From: an uncultured Bacteroidales bacterium
GTDB taxonomy: Bacteria; Bacteroidota; Bacteroidia; Bacteroidales; Bacteroidaceae
NCBI GenBank assembly: GCA_902772585.1
Contig: CACYBB010000033.1
Coordinates: 1 to 33,436 of the forward strand
Reading direction: 5' to 3'
DNA length: 33,436 bases
Below the pieces are notes generated by a model. It was not told the origin of the DNA. It did no database searches and saw nothing but the letters and a program-made list of their open reading frames with translations. This document shows, in pieces, positions 31,743 through 33,436 of the stretch (the stretch's first letter is position 1; each line of letters starts with the position of its first letter). The translations under genes and the position numbers were made by a program.

Positions 31743-32813
31743 ATGTACGAATACGAAGGGTTGCACGATATGTTTTTCATCATGCTCTATGGTGGGGCAG
31801 CGATGATGGCACTGCTGGCTGGGGTGTATCTCTGGCTGAGGAATGGCAATGCCGTCAGCCGTGGCATGGAGTCGCCGAAGGAACTGCGCCACTGGGCGGC
31901 AGCTTTTCTGATAGCGGTGGCTGCAAGCCATGTGTGGTGGGCGCTGCTCGGTGCAATATGGTTGACGGACGACAGGCTCATGCGTAACATCGTGGCTATT
32001 ACGTTAGACCGTATCAGCTTCGTACCTTTGATGATATGTGTCTTGCTGCGCATGCTGCAGGACCGCCGGCGCCCTTTGTGGCCAGTAGTCGTAGCAATAG
32101 CGCCCCTTCTCGTGTGGATGGTGGTGAGTATTGTCACACGCAACGACAACTTCGAGCAATATATTGAGGGCTACAGCTTGCTGCTTAGCGCTGTCTTTAT
32201 CGTTTATTATATATATGCGGTAAGAAAGTATGGCCGTTGGTTACACGACAACTTTGCCGATCTGGAACATAAGGAAGTGTGGCAGAGTCTGCTGCTGCTA
32301 GTCTGCATCCTGCTGGTCTATATGGTTTATGCCACCAACGAGGGTTCTCTCGCCGTGGAGTATCTAGCCCAAGTGCTGACGCTTGTTATCATTGTTTTCG
32401 TGGTGTGGCGCGTGGAGACGTTGCAGACACTGGTTGTTGATGATACAGAGCAATCGGAAGACAAGGAAGACTTGATGATAAGTTCTCTGTTAGTGCAGTA
32501 CTGCGAAACGCCCCAGCTCTACCTGCAGCACGACCTAACACTTGCGCAGCTGGCGATGGCCATAGGCACAAACCGTACCTATTTGAGTGCTTATTTTACA
32601 GCTAAGGGCGAGACGTACAATGCCTACATTAATCGCCTGCGCATTGACCACTATACAGCACTCTACCGCCAAGCAGTAGCTGAGGGTCGCACTGTTACTG
32701 CCCAGCAGTTGTCCATGGCGAGTGGTTACCGTAGCTACAGTACATTTGCAGTAGCTTTTAAGCAACGCATGGGCCAGTCTGCTGCTGCCTGGATGAGAGA
32801 ACAACAGAGCTGA
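31743..32813 (+). CDS. Membrane-bound AraC-type regulator with about seven transmembrane helices
   Basis: A 356-residue protein from ATG 31743 (MYEYEGLHDMFF). A TTG-initiated reading from 31698 would include the promoter element and is rejected. Hydrophobic segments lie near residues 10-32, 49-72, 88-102, 110-131, 142-161, 182-198 and 206-222, giving about seven membrane helices. The C-terminal cytosolic part (about 245-356) is an AraC-type double helix-turn-helix: LTLAQLAMAIGTNRTYLSAYF, then the second helix pair VTAQQLSMASGYRSYSTFAVAFKQRMG. The linker is acidic (VVDDTEQSEDKEDL). It probably senses a membrane or extracellular signal and binds DNA while anchored. The 21-bp direct repeat upstream is a candidate own target. 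An S66 peptidase gene follows 53 bp downstream. Confidence 0.88.
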   Translation: MYEYEGLHDMFFIMLYGGAAMMALLAGVYLWLRNGNAVSRGMESPKELRHWAAAFLIAVAASHVWWALLGAIWLTDDRLMRNIVAITLDRISFVPLMICVLLRMLQDRRRPLWPVVVAIAPLLVWMVVSIVTRNDNFEQYIEGYSLLLSAVFIVYYIYAVRKYGRWLHDNFADLEHKEVWQSLLLLVCILLVYMVYATNEGSLAVEYLAQVLTLVIIVFVVWRVETLQTLVVDDTEQSEDKEDLMISSLLVQYCETPQLYLQHDLTLAQLAMAIGTNRTYLSAYFTAKGETYNAYINRLRIDHYTALYRQAVAEGRTVTAQQLSMASGYRSYSTFAVAFKQRMGQSAAAWMREQQS

Positions 32814-32866
32814 CAATGATTCATAAAGGGAAATGAAACTATATATATGTGATTTTAAGTTAATAA

Positions 32867-33436
32867 ATGGTGATGTCTTTAGGTAAAAAGTTTATTCAGC
32901 CGCCCTTTTTGAAGGCAGGAGACAAGGTAGCCCTTGTCTCTCCTGCCTACTGGGTGCCGGAAGAGGCTATCATGCAAGCTGTCGAGATTATTAGAAGTTG
33001 GGGACTCCAACCCGTTGTCGGTCCACATACCACGAGTCTGAATGTGGATGCCTATGCAGGTACTGCCGACGAGCGTGCACATGACCTCAAGTGGGCTTAT
33101 GAGGATGATAGCATTAAGGCTATTTTCTGCTCGCGTGGTGGTTATGGTTCCATCCATCTGTTGAATCGTGTGCCCAAAGACTATTTCTCGCAATATCCCA
33201 AATGGCTGATAGGACATGGTGATATCACGACACTGCTCTATACGGTGGCTGGAGAGGGCTTGATGAGTATTCATGGACCCATGGCATTCCAGATAAGTGC
33301 TCAGCAGGAGCCTGCCACGAGTATTCTGCGCAATATACTGTTTGGAACCATTCCCCAATACAAGATACCTGCTAATACCTATAATAGGTGCGGTCATGCT
33401 GAGGGTGTCCTGGTGGGAGGAAATCTCTGCAGCTAT
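32867..33436 (+). CDS. S66-family LD-carboxypeptidase homologue lacking the nucleophile serine, 5' part (gene runs off the right edge)
   Basis: 190 codons of an S66 (LdcA/MccF-like) protein, read from ATG 32867 (an in-frame ATG at 32873 is also possible). Family motifs: PPFLKAGDKVALVSPAYWVP near the start, FCSRGGYGSIHLL, and IHGPMAFQI. The nucleophile motif, normally GxSDIT (Ser115 in the Pseudomonas enzyme), reads GHGDIT, with glycine at residue 118 (codon GGT, 33218-33220). The downstream Glu and His of the triad are beyond the window edge. S66 enzymes trim the L-D tetrapeptide of recycled peptidoglycan in the cytosol. Without the serine this copy may be inactive or have a binding role. Start, frame and family are clear; activity is doubtful. 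Confidence 0.88.
   Translation, partial: MVMSLGKKFIQPPFLKAGDKVALVSPAYWVPEEAIMQAVEIIRSWGLQPVVGPHTTSLNVDAYAGTADERAHDLKWAYEDDSIKAIFCSRGGYGSIHLLNRVPKDYFSQYPKWLIGHGDITTLLYTVAGEGLMSIHGPMAFQISAQQEPATSILRNILFGTIPQYKIPANTYNRCGHAEGVLVGGNLCSY

Overview
The window reads as chromosomal, housekeeping-rich DNA of a Bacteroidales bacterium, most likely Prevotellaceae (Prevotella/Segatella-like). The grounds are Bacteroidota-type promoters (TAnnTTTG at about -7, sometimes with TTTG about 19-20 bp upstream), almost no Shine-Dalgarno sequences, and Bacteroidota-typical families (DUF3467 beside rpsL, DUF3737, DUF4292, DUF4294, an ArgE-type deacylase, outer-membrane beta-barrels). There is no phage, IS element, CRISPR array or plasmid signature.

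Layout. 1-0.8 kb: 5' part of rpsL and a DUF3467 gene on the minus strand, separated by a terminator. 0.86-3.7 kb: a translationally coupled three-gene minus-strand operon (aldo/keto reductase, amidohydrolase-type lactonase, zinc dehydrogenase) that matches the L-galactose to D-tagaturonate pathway. 3.8-5.9 kb: DUF3737 beta-helix protein plus a MalY/PatB PLP enzyme. 5.9-8 kb: xerD facing aroQ and an O-methyltransferase across a 15-bp-arm palindrome that holds both promoters. 8-10.2 kb: an Lrp/AsnC regulator and an unusual fusion of a class I GATase hydrolase to an M19 dipeptidase.

10.2-15.5 kb: a tight minus-strand operon running acyl-CoA ligase, prfB, a 48-residue membrane protein, a CYTH protein, DUF4294 and a glutaminyl-cyclase-like M28 lipoprotein. 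15.5-18.3 kb: a mannitol-dehydrogenase-family oxidoreductase divergent from an ArgE-type deacylase. 18.3-22.8 kb: a minus-strand operon dut, TPR protein, DUF4292 lipoprotein, EnvC-like protein. 22.9-26.2 kb: pepD and an SLC13 transporter. 26.3 kb: tRNA-Leu(CAA) with a strong terminator. 26.5-28.7 kb: manC and a GT4 glycosyltransferase with heptanucleotide tandem arrays filling the spacers on both sides of the glycosyltransferase. 28.8-30.8 kb: a helix-hairpin-helix/outer-membrane-barrel protein. 30.9-33.4 kb: a small outer-membrane barrel protein, a 7-TM AraC-type regulator preceded by a perfect 21-bp tandem repeat, and the 5' part of an S66 carboxypeptidase whose nucleophile serine is glycine.

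The points I judge most worth a second look are the GATase-M19 fusion under an Lrp regulator, the S66 protein lacking its serine next to a membrane-bound regulator, the heptamer arrays around the glycosyltransferase, the antiparallel xerD/aroQ promoter palindrome, the 21-bp direct repeat, and prfB with an SPY motif and no programmed frameshift. I did not find a clearly novel defence or mobile system.
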